Below, one piece after another: positions 45,548 through 55,960 of a DNA stretch of 64,000 nt (position 1 is its first letter; each line of letters opens with the position of its first letter). The notes beneath the pieces are model-generated. The model searched no databases. It was not told the origin of the DNA and saw only the letters and a list, made by a program, of their open reading frames with translations. The DNA comes from Lepidostoma basale (taxonomy: Eukaryota > Arthropoda > Insecta > Trichoptera > Lepidostomatidae). Where the stretch lies: assembly GCA_022606425.2 (NCBI GenBank), contig JAHDVF020000739.1:372001-436000 (forward strand), read 5' to 3'. The translations under genes were made by a program, and so were the position numbers.

Positions 45548-46444
45548 AATTTGGCGCTAAATTTAAAAATACATATCAATTTAAAACAATCCAACCCATT
45601 TATTTACTCTAATAGTACACTGTAAATGTAATGTCGATCTCCTACAGAAATTCTCTCCTGGTAAAAAGATCTATCCTAGAAATTGGCGCCGACTTTTGCC
45701 ACTTCCATAAATCATCCCGCCATTAATTTCATTCTGATTTTAAGTCTAGCATCGACCTCCTACAGGCATTATCTCCTGGTAGAAATAATCCCAGAACATA
45801 ATGTCGACTTTTGCCTCTTCGATCCAAAATAATTATGTTTTGGAGCCTAAATTTAAATTACAAATTACAACAACCTAGATTCATTTAAATTACAATCCCG
45901 CCAGTTAGTCGGCACAATGTAAAAGCATTATCGACCTCCTTACAGAAATCCTGTCCTGGTATAATCTAATTCCAGAAAGTATCGCCGACTTTGGCCACCT
46001 CGTAAAACCAACCCGGCCAATAATAATTAATTTTCATTCTGATTTTAAGAGTAACATGGACCTCCTACAAACATTCTCTCCCGGTAGAAACAAGTAATCC
46101 CAGAACAATGCCGACTTTCGCCACCGCAGTACAAAATAGTTGAATGTTTTTAGCGCTAAATTTAAAAACATTAATACGCAATTCCGCCACAGTACATTGT
46201 AAAAGATTGTCGACCTCCTTACAGAAATCCTTTCCTGGTATAATCTATGTCCAGAAAGTATCGCCGACTTTTGCCACCTCAACCACCCAATTTTAATTTC
46301 ATTCTGATTTTAAAGGTAACATCGACCTCCTACAAGCATTCTCTCCTGGTAGAAAGATCTAATCCCATCTGCTAAATTAAAAAATATTCATTTAATACAA
46401 TCCCGCCATTTAGATGGCACATTGTAAAAGCATTATCGACCTTC

Positions 46445-46582
46445 TTACAAAAATCACGCCGTCTCTCCGAAGTAGGCAGAAAGAATGGATAACCACACTC
46501 CTGACATACTCGTATTTCTCTCGTTTTCTAAACATTCAGACATCGTGTCATGCGCGTGTAATGACTCCGACGAAGTAATGAC
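46445..46582 (-). mobile_element. Family-A LINE fragment
   Basis: ATCACGCCGTCTCTCCGAAG to TGACTCCGACG, with small deletions, at the right edge of the tandem array. Confidence 0.72.
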
Positions 46583-46765
46583 TTTTGTAGTTAAAATAAG
46601 TATTTGATTTTGGCATTAAATTATTAAATACGTTGTGTCCAATCGGTTCAGCTGGAATACTGCAAATTACCTTTTCCGGCATTACAAATATTCTCACGGC
46701 AATGTTGGATTGATTGGATTGATACTGTCACGCGGAAGAATTAACAATTCACGATTACACCAAAC

Positions 46766-46953
46766 AAGAACAAGAACTTATCAATGAAAGCGAAAATGGC
46801 CGTTCACAATGGAGTTCTGGTACCACCCCTAATGTATGGAAGCGACGCATGGAACTGGTAGAAGAAGGTTGGGAGGAGAATACGAGTATATAGTACGTGT
46901 GATAAAACGTTCTACGACAACATTTCAAATGCTGTTATCAGGAAGGAATATAT
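46766..46953 (+). mobile_element. Family-A LINE piece hosting the transposon at 46954
   Basis: ACTTATCAATGAAAGCGAAAATGGC, CAATGGAGTTCTGGTACC and CATTTCAAATGCTGTTATCAGG follow the family and stop at the transposon. LINE homology beyond the right end is weak at best. Confidence 0.8.
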
Positions 46954-47440
46954 CGTCCCTTTAGAGGTAAAACTCACTAACCGCAATATTGGGCCAAAAC
47001 TACTTATGAATACCAATATTCATATTTTTTCAATCTCTATTCAGGAAAAAATCACTAAGTACATATTTTAATACGTTATTCATTATTGTTAAGTGGTAAA
47101 ACTCACGATTTGAGCATTTTCGTCAATTGCCTCCAAGTAAAACTCATTAAATCACTTAATTAGTTTTACCTGGCGACAAAAAATGCAAGCTTTCATTGTT
47201 GTTTCACTAAATGCCCGCTGGCGGCGCGGCGCTTTCGATGTATTGATGACACATTATCATACTTTTCGCGCAATTTGAGTTCAACGGTCATTGTGTTCCT
47301 TAATTTGTGTGATTTTTCATAGATAGAAGAGGTAGTTTATCTTTAAATCTTTTTATTTAGTGTTCCCTCTAGTGTAAGAATACAATTATCGTGTTCCATT
47401 AAAACTTCAGTGTTTATTATTTTAAAAATCATTTATTAAA

Positions 47441-47503
47441 ATGTTTCTCTCAAGAGGAAAGCAAATGTGTTATATGGTGCAAAATCAAGAAAATAATAAA
47501 AAG
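47441..47503 (+). CDS. Putative transposase of element 2, exon 1
   Basis: ATG in AAA-ATG context, 21 codons (MFLSRGKQMCYMVQNQENNKK), ending AAG|GTAAGG. The 80-base intron has a clear 3' site (TTTATTATTTCAG). Phase 0, so the frame runs straight into exon 2. An 80-base intron is ordinary for insects. Confidence 0.8.
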
Positions 47504-47583
47504 GTAAGGCCCACTTTTCAATAATAATCCTGACAATAGCGGGGTAATTAGTATCTCTAAAGAATGTATTTTTATTATTTCAG

Positions 47584-49584
47584 GAAGAAATTCAATCAAA
47601 GAATGTAAACCAACAACTTCCAGGTAGAACATCACCAAATTTGACAACAAGTAATGGTCTGCAACAATTAACTAGTGCTTATAACTATTCTGACTCCGAT
47701 TTTTCACCCTGTAATTCAGATGAAGAATTTGTACCTCATAATGAGAATGTTTCTGATGGGAGTGAGGTTCAGGATTTACAAAGTAAAAAAAAACGATGGT
47801 CGGGAAAAAATGAAGCAAAGTGGAAAGTTAATATTACCAAATCAAACAGATCTCAGTGCCTACCATATTTAAATAAAGCTAAACAATTATCTGCAAAGTT
47901 GCCAAAGACCATTAATTGTTCTTCTTGCCGCTATAAATGCACTTCTAACTTTACTGAACAGGAGCGAAAAGACCTGTGTTCTTTGTATTGGTCTCTTGTA
48001 GATTTCCGAAGTCAGAAAGATTTTATTTTAAAATATGTTAAATCAAGTGAGCCCAAAAGAAAATATGTACCACCAAATCATGCAAATGCTCGCAAAAATT
48101 CAAAAGCGTACTTTCTCCAAAATAGTAGAGGACAGTTTAGAGTATGTTCAACATTTTTTCAAAAAACGCTTTGCATATCGAATGGACCAATCAACACAGC
48201 AATGCTTTCAATGAGCACAACAGGTTGCTTTTCTGGATCTGACAAAAGGGGTAAGAGAGAACCCGGAAACAAAACCCCCATTGAAACATTCAACTTGGTA
48301 AAAGAACACATTGAATTATTCCCTTGTGTCGAATCACATTATGTCCGCCAAAAAACTTCACGTAAGTACCTTGATAGCAATTTATCAATATTAAAAATGT
48401 ACGACCTATACTTAACATTTTGTGGAGAAAGAAATGTAACCCCCGTCAGTGCCAACACGTACAGAAGAATATTTTGCGTGAATTATAATTATTCCTTTTT
48501 CAAACCAAAAAAAGACCAATGCCTAACATGCCATAAATACGAAAGTGCAAAAGGGGAAAAGAAAAATGAATTAGAGCAGGAATACTCCACACATATTATG
48601 AGCAAACAAGATTGCTATAAAGCAAAACAGGAAGATAAAGAGAGATCAATAAATGATAAACATTTTAAAACCGTAACATTTGATTTACAGAAAGTACTGC
48701 AAATACCGTCATCTAACCTTTCACAGTTTTATTACAGTAGAAAACTCTGTGTCTACAACTTGACGATTTATGAAGGTGACGGAGAAAATGCATATAGTTT
48801 CTTCTGGAACGAATTGAATGGAAAACGTGGCAGCAGCGAAATAGGCTCTATACTTTATAGATATATAAACATTTTGCCTTCCACTGTCACTGAGGTATCT
48901 TTATTTTCAGATACATGTGGAGGGCAAAATAGAAACCAGCATGTAGCTGCCATACTGCTACATGCTGTAACTACAAGTTCTACACTGCAAGTCATAGAAC
49001 ATAAATTTTTAGAGTCCGGGCATACCTACATGGAATGCGATTCGATGCACTCTGCTATTGAAAGCCAAAAGAAAAACAAATCAATTTTTTTGATGGATGA
49101 TTGGAAAGAAATTTTTCGGCAAGCCAGATCTAAACGTGGAAACAATAAGAAAAATGAATACAAAGTCATAGAGATGAAGTATGGAGATTTTTATAATCTA
49201 CAAGCATTAAGCTCGATTTTAATTAAAAATAGAACAACAGACGAAAAAGGGAGAAAAGTTCAATGGCTGAAAATTAAAAATTTAAAATACGAAAAAAGTT
49301 CTCCAGGAGTAATATTTTATAAGTATAGTCATACTGAACCATACAAAAAGATAATTATCTCTGGACGAGGGCGTCGTTCTCAATCGATACAACTTGTGAA
49401 AGCTTACGATAGTCTTTTGCCAATTTCAAAAAACAAAAAACAGGATCTATTAAAACTGTGCACCACGGGTAATATACCAGAGGAATTGCACTCTTGGTAT
49501 AAAAATTTACCATGCGCAGATACGACAATAGAACGAGCTCCGGAGCCAGCCGAGGACGAGGAAAGTGCTAATGAAGAAGATTAA
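47584..49584 (+). CDS. Putative transposase of element 2, exon 2
   Basis: With exon 1 it gives 687 residues. Features: an acidic N-terminus; Cys cluster C133/C136/C140 (INCSSCRYKC); VKEHIELFPCVESHY; a CxxC at 334/337 (DQCLTC); D388 in TFDLQKVL; D464 in SDTCGGQNRN; H501 and D507/E514 in SGHTYMECDSMHSAIE; VIEMKYGDF; an acidic tail. Three acidic positions in this order suggest an RNase-H-like DDE/D nuclease (inference). The frameshifted homologue at 5311 conserves all these blocks. AATAAA follows at 49629. The position between matching inverted ends makes it the likely transposase. No function is claimed beyond that. Confidence 0.85.
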   Translation, partial: EEIQSKNVNQQLPGRTSPNLTTSNGLQQLTSAYNYSDSDFSPCNSDEEFVPHNENVSDGSEVQDLQSKKKRWSGKNEAKWKVNITKSNRSQCLPYLNKAKQLSAKLPKTINCSSCRYKCTSNFTEQERKDLCSLYWSLVDFRSQKDFILKYVKSSEPKRKYVPPNHANARKNSKAYFLQNSRGQFRVCSTFFQKTLCISNGPINTAMLSMSTTGCFSGSDKRGKREPGNKTPIETFNLVKEHIELFPCVESHYVRQKTSRKYLDSNLSILKMYDLYLTFCGERNVTPVSANTYRRIFCVNYNYSFFKPKKDQCLTCHKYESAKGEKKNELEQEYSTHIMSKQDCYKAKQEDKERSINDKHFKTVTFDLQKVLQIPSSNLSQFYYSRKLCVYNLTIYEGDGENAYSFFWNELNGKRGSSEIGSILYRYINILPSTVTEVSLFSDTCGGQNRNQHVAAILLHAVTTSSTLQVIEHKFLESGHTYMECDSMHSAIESQKKNKSIFLMDDWKEIFRQARSKRGNNKKNEYKVIEMKYGDFYNLQALSSILIKNRTTDEKGRKVQWLKIKNLKYEKSSPGVIFYKYSHTEPYKKIIISGRGRRSQSIQLVKAYDSLLPISKNKKQDLLKLCTTGNIPEELHSWYKNLPCADTTIERAPEPAEDEESANEED

Positions 49585-49954
49585 AAATTTGGTTTTTATT
49601 TAATTGCGTACTTAATATGTTTATAACAAATAAATTGGAATTTAGTAATATAAAATGATAGTATTTTTGCATATCCTACACTAGAAAAGCTATTATGTAT
49701 AATATGTTACCATTTTTTCCTGTCCAGGTAAAAATCATTAAGTGCAAAAAACCTTATATTTAATATAAAATACAAACATACCCCAAATATTTTTATAAAA
49801 TGTTATGTGTTATTTAATTGTTTACAATACTGCAAAAGAAATTTATCGGAATTACATGTATATTTTTTAATATCGCGTGTTGAATGTTTAAACCTCATTA
49901 TCTCAAAACTACTCCGATGTCACTTAGTGAGTTTTACCTCTAAAGGGACGATAT

Positions 49955-50341
49955 GAACAATTAATACAACTAATTATTGGTGGTTTATATTTTGAAATAC
50001 TCCATTATAAATGACAATGTAAACGCGATTTTTGTCGGTTTTACAGAGATTTTTATTTGATATATATATAGAAATATAAATACTAGTGACAAATTTGATT
50101 CCCCTTGTGAGGGCATTCTTAAACTAACCCCAATCTCCAAATAGTGTGTCCTTTTAAATCTTCCCTCAAGACATATATTTTCAAATGGATTCCCAGAAGT
50201 CCATGTGAAATTTATTTACCTCCATTTACTAATAGACATAATTCTAGAGATAATTATTTTTAGAAAAAAACGTAAAACTTCCAAATTTTCTTAACCAATT
50301 AGTAGCACCTCAAATTTGCATGATAATATTTTAAAGTATTT
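49955..50341. other. AT-rich, no gene seen
   Basis: Right flank of the transposon; nothing recognisable. Confidence 0.5.
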
Positions 50342-51330
50342 TCGTCTGATATACTTCTCTCGATTCCTCTGCATCCATTCATCATCGAGTCATGCACGCA
50401 CATCGATTTCTCCGACTCTGTAAGTCACCGAAATTAAATATTTGATTGATTTGATCTGGCCGCGTTTTCCTCGGCCTTCCTCTATGTCTAGCTCCTTTCA
50501 CATCGTTTATATAGGTACACTTTCTTGACCATTCTGTAATCATTCATTCTTTCCATGTGTCCAATCCATCTTAACAACCCTTTCATTATTTTGTTCATAA
50601 CACTTTCATTCGCATCGCATTCACTTTTTATATTTGTATTTGACACTCTATCATATACAGATTTACCACATTTCGTCTTAGATATCTCATTTCTACTGCA
50701 TTTAATAATACTTTCATATTTCTTAAGCCAGTTCCATGCTTCACTTCCATATATAATGATCGGCACAAGAACACCATTGTGCACTGCCATTTTAGCTTTA
50801 TTTGATAGGTTTTTTTTTGCAATGACAACTTTAAGTACACCATTTACTCGGTTGCCTGCCCCAACCCTTCTTTCAATATCCACTCTCCCATCTTTTGTAA
50901 AAATACTTCCGAAATAAACAAGTTCATCCACTTGTTCCAGATTTTCACCGTTCACACTAATGTTGCAGACTGTCATGGTTACTTTTTTTCTTTGGACTTA
51001 TTCACATTCATCACCAAATCGTATCGCTTGCATACTTTATACATACTAGACACCAGGGCTTGTAGTTTATCCTCGTTTTCTGCAAGTAGCACAGCGTCGT
51101 CCGCATACAACAGTCAGCTTACTGACACACCGTTCATTTTTGCACCTGCATCCAACCCTTTCAGCTCTTTATAGAGTCCATATATAGATTCAACAACCGT
51201 GGAGACATTACACACCCCTGTTTGACTACTTTATTGATATCAAACCAAGCTGTAATATCTCCATTTACTCTGAAACTAAGTAGCAATATTTCCCACAACT
51301 TAACTCTATCTATCTGGCCCATAATGAGTT
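50342..51330 (-). mobile_element. Family-A LINE, includes RT active site
   Basis: Lacks the tail. The minus frame (50976-50488) reads MTVCNISVNGENLEQVDELV, then YFGSIFTKDGRVDIERR. Further upstream GCGTCGTCCGCATACAACAG encodes the reverse of LLYADDAV, with one frame lesion. Extends to the GVKQG/LWE-equivalent part near 51330. Confidence 0.87.
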
Positions 51331-51489
51331 TTCTACTTATAGGAATACAATAAATCTATTGTATGTTTACAAATAAAATAAAATATCTACACGAATCTCT
51401 TTTTAATCTCTCTCTACGCGAATACTTAGAATTATTCAACTAAATAAAAATTATGACAATAAAACCTATATGCAGATACATAAATAAAA

Positions 51490-52266
51490 AAAATATAATA
51501 GCTAGAATGGCAGTGCACAGTGGTGTTCTTCTACCGACCCTTGTGCATGGAAGCGAAGCATGGAACTGGCAAAAGAAAGATGAAAGTAGAATAAATGCAG
51601 TAGAAATGAGATCTCTTAGACGAATGTGTGGATACTCTGTGTATGAGTGTCGAATGAAAATATATTGACGACCTTCGTGGCAGAGTGGTTACGAGCTCTG
51701 ACTTCCATGCCGAAGGTTCCGAGTTCGATTCCCGGCGATGGCAGTGTGCTTGTCACACTGTCTTTGGTCTGGTGTAGAATTCACGTGACAATAAAATGGC
51801 GATAGATTGGCTACCTATCACATGTCACGAGAATCAATATAATAGCTAAAAAAAATTTAAATTGTATACAGTAATTGGGTCCAAAGGACCTGTTGTGTAC
51901 ATAAAAAAAAAATTAATAGGAAGTGAATGCGGTGCGAATGATGGTGTTATGAACAAAATAATGAAATGATCATTAAGATGGTTTGGACATATGGAAAGAA
52001 TGAATGAAGAAAGAATGGTAAAAAAAAGTATATGTTAACGATGTAAATGGAACCAGAAATAGAGGAAGACCGAGGAAAACGTGGCACGATCAAATAAATC
52101 AAATATTGAATGTCGGACATGTGAGGAGTCAGAGAAATCGACGCGCGTGCATGACACGATGTATGTCAGGAAGCGAGAGAAATATGTCAGGAAAGAAAAG
52201 TGTGGCAGTTCATTCTTTCTGCCTACCCCTTCGGGGAGACGGCATGATGGTTAGTTAGTTAGTTAG
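51490..52266 (+). mobile_element. Family-A LINE split by a SINE
   Basis: ARMAVHSGVLLPTLVHGSEA, then RMCGYSVYECRMKIY up to 51666. After the SINE it resumes with AGGAAGTGAATGCGGTGCG (51930) and ends GGCATGATGG(TTAG)n. Confidence 0.88.
51667..51918 (+). mobile_element. tRNA-derived SINE (family 1) in a LINE
   Basis: A box TGGCAGAGTGGTTACG, B box AGTTCGATTCCCGG. The body matches the 35608 copy at most positions. A-rich tail (ACATAAAAAAAAAATTAAT). Confidence 0.9.
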
Positions 52267-52778
52267 TTAAACAAATATTACGTATGATTGCAGAAGGAAA
52301 ACAGTAAGACACAGTAAGAGTTTTTTCAAATAACGAACTCGAGTCAACTACAATAACAAAGGACGGCCATTTTAAACTTTTCGGATTCAATTGTTTCCAC
52401 GTCCGCCCAAAGTGGAGCGCATTGTCTGCAAAGATTCACTTTCCTGATAGCAAATAGCGCGTAAATTGCAGGGAAAACAATAACCCAGTTATTATGAACT
52501 TTTACTCTTTGAACGCTGGGCTGGAAACAAGCAGACACTATTATTATACACATTAAGAAGCGCTGGTAGAGTAATATTCATTTGCTCGTTCACTTTTCAC
52601 ATGTATATTGACCCGACCGGCAGTGGCAGTAGAAAAAATCTCTAGTAAAACAATATTTTTTGCGCATTTTAGCCGTCTACGATAAAAAATATTTTGAATT
52701 TAGCGCGAGTTAAAGAGATTTAATGACATGAGCAGGACCTACGTGTATGTTTTGTTCCACTCATACGCGCCGTATTTT
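52267..52778. other. No gene recognised
   Basis: Short GC-richer part at 52380-52440. Nothing supportable. Confidence 0.45.
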
Positions 52779-53325
52779 ATTGGGTTGATGCAAAAGTTAT
52801 GGCCGTTTTTTACATATACAATTAAACATTTTTTTTTAGATTTGTATTATTAATTTAATCAATTATTTAATTTCCATCCGTTCTTATAACCTTCTTTCAT
52901 CTTTCTATCAACTTATTAATACCATTAGTGTAAAATTCCGTGGATTTTGATGCGAAAAATGAGTAAGGAATGTTTTTACCTGCTCAATTGTATCAAATTT
53001 TAATAATTTAAAACATTTTGCAGTGATCGGAATGAATGAAAATCGGAAGGAGTAAGATCTGAAAAATACGGTGGATGCTTAATAACATCCCAATTCAACT
53101 CATTTAGCTTGTGTTGGGTCATCATTGCCACATGTGGTCGCGCGTTGTCGTGATGAAACACTACCCCTTTTCTGTTTACCAATTCTGGTCTATCCTTTTG
53201 AAGGGCGATGTTCAATTTGGATAATTGCTGACAATATCGTTCTGCTGTAATTGTCGGATTGCGTTCCAAGAGTTTAAAATACACAATACCCTTACAATCC
53301 CACCAAACACAAAGCATAACTTTTT
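52779..53325 (-). mobile_element. Mariner fragment with transposase C-terminal half
   Basis: Left end ATTGGGTTGATGCAAAAGTT resembles mariner termini. The minus frame reads MLCVWWDCKGIVYFKLLERN, then TITAERYCQQL, VVFHHDNARPHVA and HPPYFSDLTPSDFHSF. The second and third Asp are 34 residues apart. The 5' half is lost; truncated at 53325. Confidence 0.87.
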
Positions 53326-54429
53326 TTATGGATTTCGGCCTTCGAAGTTATTAATGGGGCTTGTCCAGGTATAGCCCAATGCAATTGGGCTTGCAAAATG
53401 TAAAAGGGTCTTTGTCACACTTATGTATTTTTGGCTTGTAATCATATAGCTAGGTGCATATATACCACAAGATATCTTAATTTTTAGTATGGATTTGAAG
53501 CCGGGCTTTATCACTCTGAAGTATGTTACTATTCGATGTGTCGCGAACTTCATTTCTATTGTCAGAATATTATCTGTCATTTACGTTTGGTGCAGAAATG
53601 TTATGAAAAGAAAGATTATACGAGAATATGAGTTTGGTAAAGCAGAAAACTATTTTTTGTATAGATTTAAAAAGGGCCTAAAATAGTATTTAAAATAAAT
53701 TAATTTAGAAAGATAAAATTCTTTTAATCCGAAAAGAAAATATTTTCGTGACCCTCTACTAACATTATAACAGAAAAAAATCGGATGGGCTTGCCTCACT
53801 GGTTGACCACAGGCACGCCACTGCTGACCGGTAATGAGTTTTTCTGAACTCAACAAAATGATAAGAATTTAATGACAAATCATAGAATATGAAATTACAA
53901 TAAATTTTTACTTAGAAACTACTACAACAAAAATAAATATTAAGCAATTTAGAGGAGAAAAGACAATTGAGATTATGTTAAGATAAATGAGAAGCACAAT
54001 TTTTTTTTAATTTCACGTAAAATTTTCTTTTTTTGTATTGTTAAAATACACATAAATTGCACCCCGATATTAAAAGATTGACAAGCAACAGAAGAGTGAT
54101 GAAGTCATGGAATATTTAAAATGTAAATTACACCATTATTAAAACTGTATATTCTTTAATCAAATTTGTTTTACCACTGCTTAATTAATTTCTTTTTAAA
54201 AAAAGCGATAAGGAGTAAGTCTATAAAAAGGCACAATAGGAAGGTGTTTTAATTATTGTTGGTATTTAATTTTAAAAATTGTGTCAGATAATGGCGAATC
54301 TAGCTCGACATAGAAGCTGGTGTAAGAAATACTATGTCGAGGCACACTCGATATTTAAGTGGTAAGGGTTAACATAATAATAGTTTATTAATATGAAGAA
54401 GGAACCAGGTTGAATTTAATTGAAACCTT
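53326..54429. other. 1.1 kb without a recognised feature
   Basis: 53340-53580 has a short open reading (minus) with no family resemblance. Otherwise AT-rich. Confidence 0.4.
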
Positions 54430-54850
54430 GGGTTAGTCAAAGTTCTGTTCTATAGACCAGGTGTGGCGAACCTTTTTGGGTGTGCGTGCAAAAAATCATA
54501 AAAATATTATTCCTCGTTCTGTGGCGTGCTTAACCAGTAAAAAAATTAACAATATAGATAAAATAAAATAAATCTTTTTTTTCTGAATTTTATTTGCAAG
54601 CTTAAGAATTACAATAGAGTTTCATAAAAATAAAGTCGTAATCAATAAATATACACATAAGTTATTTATCAATGAGATTTTTGCTGTTCTACATTCGATG
54701 ACAAATTCCTAATATGTGGTTCATATTTCGTCACTTAAAGGAATAAATTAATAATTCGCGTGCCAACCAAATTATCGAACGTGCCGCCTCGAGCACGAGT
54801 GCCCTAGGTTCGCCATACCTGCTATAGACCAACACCCAGTATTAAAAATA
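54430..54850 (-). mobile_element. SINE family-2 remnant split by a hAT MITE
   Basis: Reverse reading of the flanks joins to GGGTGTTGGTCTATAGAACAG, the same A-box stretch that is interrupted at 24250. Confidence 0.6.
54457..54821. mobile_element. hAT MITE, 365 bp, 8-bp duplication CTATAGAC
   Basis: Ends CAGGTGTGGCGAACC and, reversed, CAGGTATGGCGAACC. CTATAGAC lies on both sides (54449-54456, 54822-54829). No frame. Confidence 0.92.
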
Positions 54851-54938
54851 ATCTAATTAGAAAAATGAACCTAGTCAGAATATAAATGTAAAAACTGGTG
54901 GTTATAGTGTTGAGTAAAATACATTAGGCATGCCCCAG

Positions 54939-55084
54939 GGACCACCCCCGCAAGCAGAAGCTGAACGTTCTGGGCATGGAGTCGCTGGAGAGCCTGGGCT
55001 GGGCGCCCCAAAGGAAGAACGTCATCATCATACATGGCTTCAACGGAACAGAGGGCAAGACGCCCATGTCCAAGATCTCAGATG
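54939..55084 (+). CDS. Pancreatic-type lipase, exon 3
   Basis: Acceptor chosen at GCATGCCCCAG|GGACC because only it restores the frame from exon 2. The alternative at ACATTAG|GC shifts it. Reads DHPRKQKLNVLGMESLESLG, then WAPQRKNVIIIHGFNGTEGK and TPMSKISD. NVIIIHGF is the conserved strand and oxyanion region of the alpha/beta-hydrolase fold. Ends G|GTAAGC. GC-rich codons. Confidence 0.88.
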
Positions 55085-55099
55085 GTAAGCACATTTTAT

Positions 55100-55320
55100 T
55101 ATTATATTTCATCTTGTCCTGTCACATGTAGCTTGATGCTTAACACCACTCCAAGTGAGGTTTCCCGCCTTAACCACGGCCTGTAGGGTTCTTCTCTAGC
55201 TGGCTCATGATTTGCACGCTTTCTTTTCCTACCACAGAGAACCAATCTGGTAGGTCCTGGTCGATCTAGGCTGGGTTTCGTCCAAGGGAGCAACTACGCC
55301 TTGCGACTTGCTCTCTTCGT
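55100..55320 (-). mobile_element. LINE fragment (family E)
   Basis: TGTCCTGTCACATGTAGCTTGA to GGCTGGGTTTCGTCCAAGGG, reverse of the 21550-21780 segment, begins 15 bases after lipase exon 3. Confidence 0.72.
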
Positions 55321-55424
55321 TATACTCTGCCTGAAGACAAAAGATTTTGAATATTGAGCAGGGACCCTTATTGAATTAATACCTGAAGTTTTCTATTGAT
55401 GTCCGTTGTAGATTTTCGGACATT

Positions 55425-55960
55425 GAAATAAAATGCAGAATTGAAGTTGCACGAGCTGCATTTAATAAAATGAGAACATTCTTTTGCAACGATAATCTTA
55501 ACTTGAAACTCCAACAAAGAATGATTAAATCTTATATATGGCCTGTTCTACTATATGACTGCGAAACCTAGACTCTGAAAGTGAATGTAATGAACCGGTT
55601 GGAAGCGTTCGAAATGTGGATATACCGCAGAATGCTCCGTATACCGTGGACCGATAGGGTCAGTAATGCAGACGTACTGCAGAGAGCCAGAGCCAATAGA
55701 GAGCTGTTGTCGAGTGTGAAAATTAGAAAGGTCTCATATTTGCGTCATATGCTAAGGGGAGAAAAATACCACCTCCTTCGACTGATATTAATGGGTAAAG
55801 TGGAGGGACGTCGGGGAGTTGTAGAAGGCATCAGTCCTGGCTGCAGAACATCAAAGAGTGGACAGGAATAACAAGAGTTCAGAACTCAAAATAACACTGG
55901 GAGGCCATGTCGTAGCATTGCGAAGGAAGGTTCAAAACCTGGCCGTGGTTATAAGGGGGC
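55425..55960 (+). mobile_element. LINE C-terminal fragment (family G)
   Basis: IKCRIEVARAAFNKMRTFFC, then LQQRMIKSYIWPVLLYDCET, RLEAFEMWIYRRMLRIPWTD and RVSNADVLQRA. Typical post-RT block of an invertebrate LINE, with a stop replacing W after CET and later frameshifts. Confidence 0.83.

Larger units (their letters stand above)
42830..46445. repeat. Degenerate tandem array, ~110-180-bp units, 3.6 kb
   Basis: About 22 units are marked by (A)TCGACCTCCT(A/T)ACAG...ATTCTCTCCTGGTAGAA, then CCAGAACATAATGCCGACTTTTGCCACC and ATCCCGCCA. Starts include 42861, 43029, 43147, 43254, 43374, 43535, 44133, 44268, 44518, 44690, 44835, 45632, 45750, 45929, 46060, 46209 and 46322. Two flavours alternate in places: TTACAGAAATCCTTTCCTGGTATAATCT and CTACAGGCATTCTCTCCTGGTAGAA. 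Non-repeat DNA fills ~43575-43900, and LINE pieces interrupt at 44985 and 45440. No coding content. Confidence 0.88.
46954..49950 (+). mobile_element. Intact-looking DNA transposon ('element 2'), CGTCCC ends, ATAT duplication
   Basis: 2997 bp. Perfect 27-bp inverted ends starting CGTCCCTTTAGAGGTAAAAC, with ATAT at 46950-46953 and 49951-49954. Motif GGTAAAACTCACTAAGT or a variant occurs at 46966, 47044, 47093, 47136 and 47162 (inverted), at 49724, and at the right end (inverted). It holds one two-exon gene with no in-frame stop. Inserted in a family-A LINE. The superfamily is not named with confidence: 4-bp duplications are known for Sola among others, and the core motif occurs in arthropod proteins of unknown function. 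Confidence 0.9.

Noticed and set aside
42830..46445. CRISPR-like array from regular spacing
   Set aside because: The repeats are long and degenerate, spacers are themselves repeats, and the context is a eukaryotic intron.
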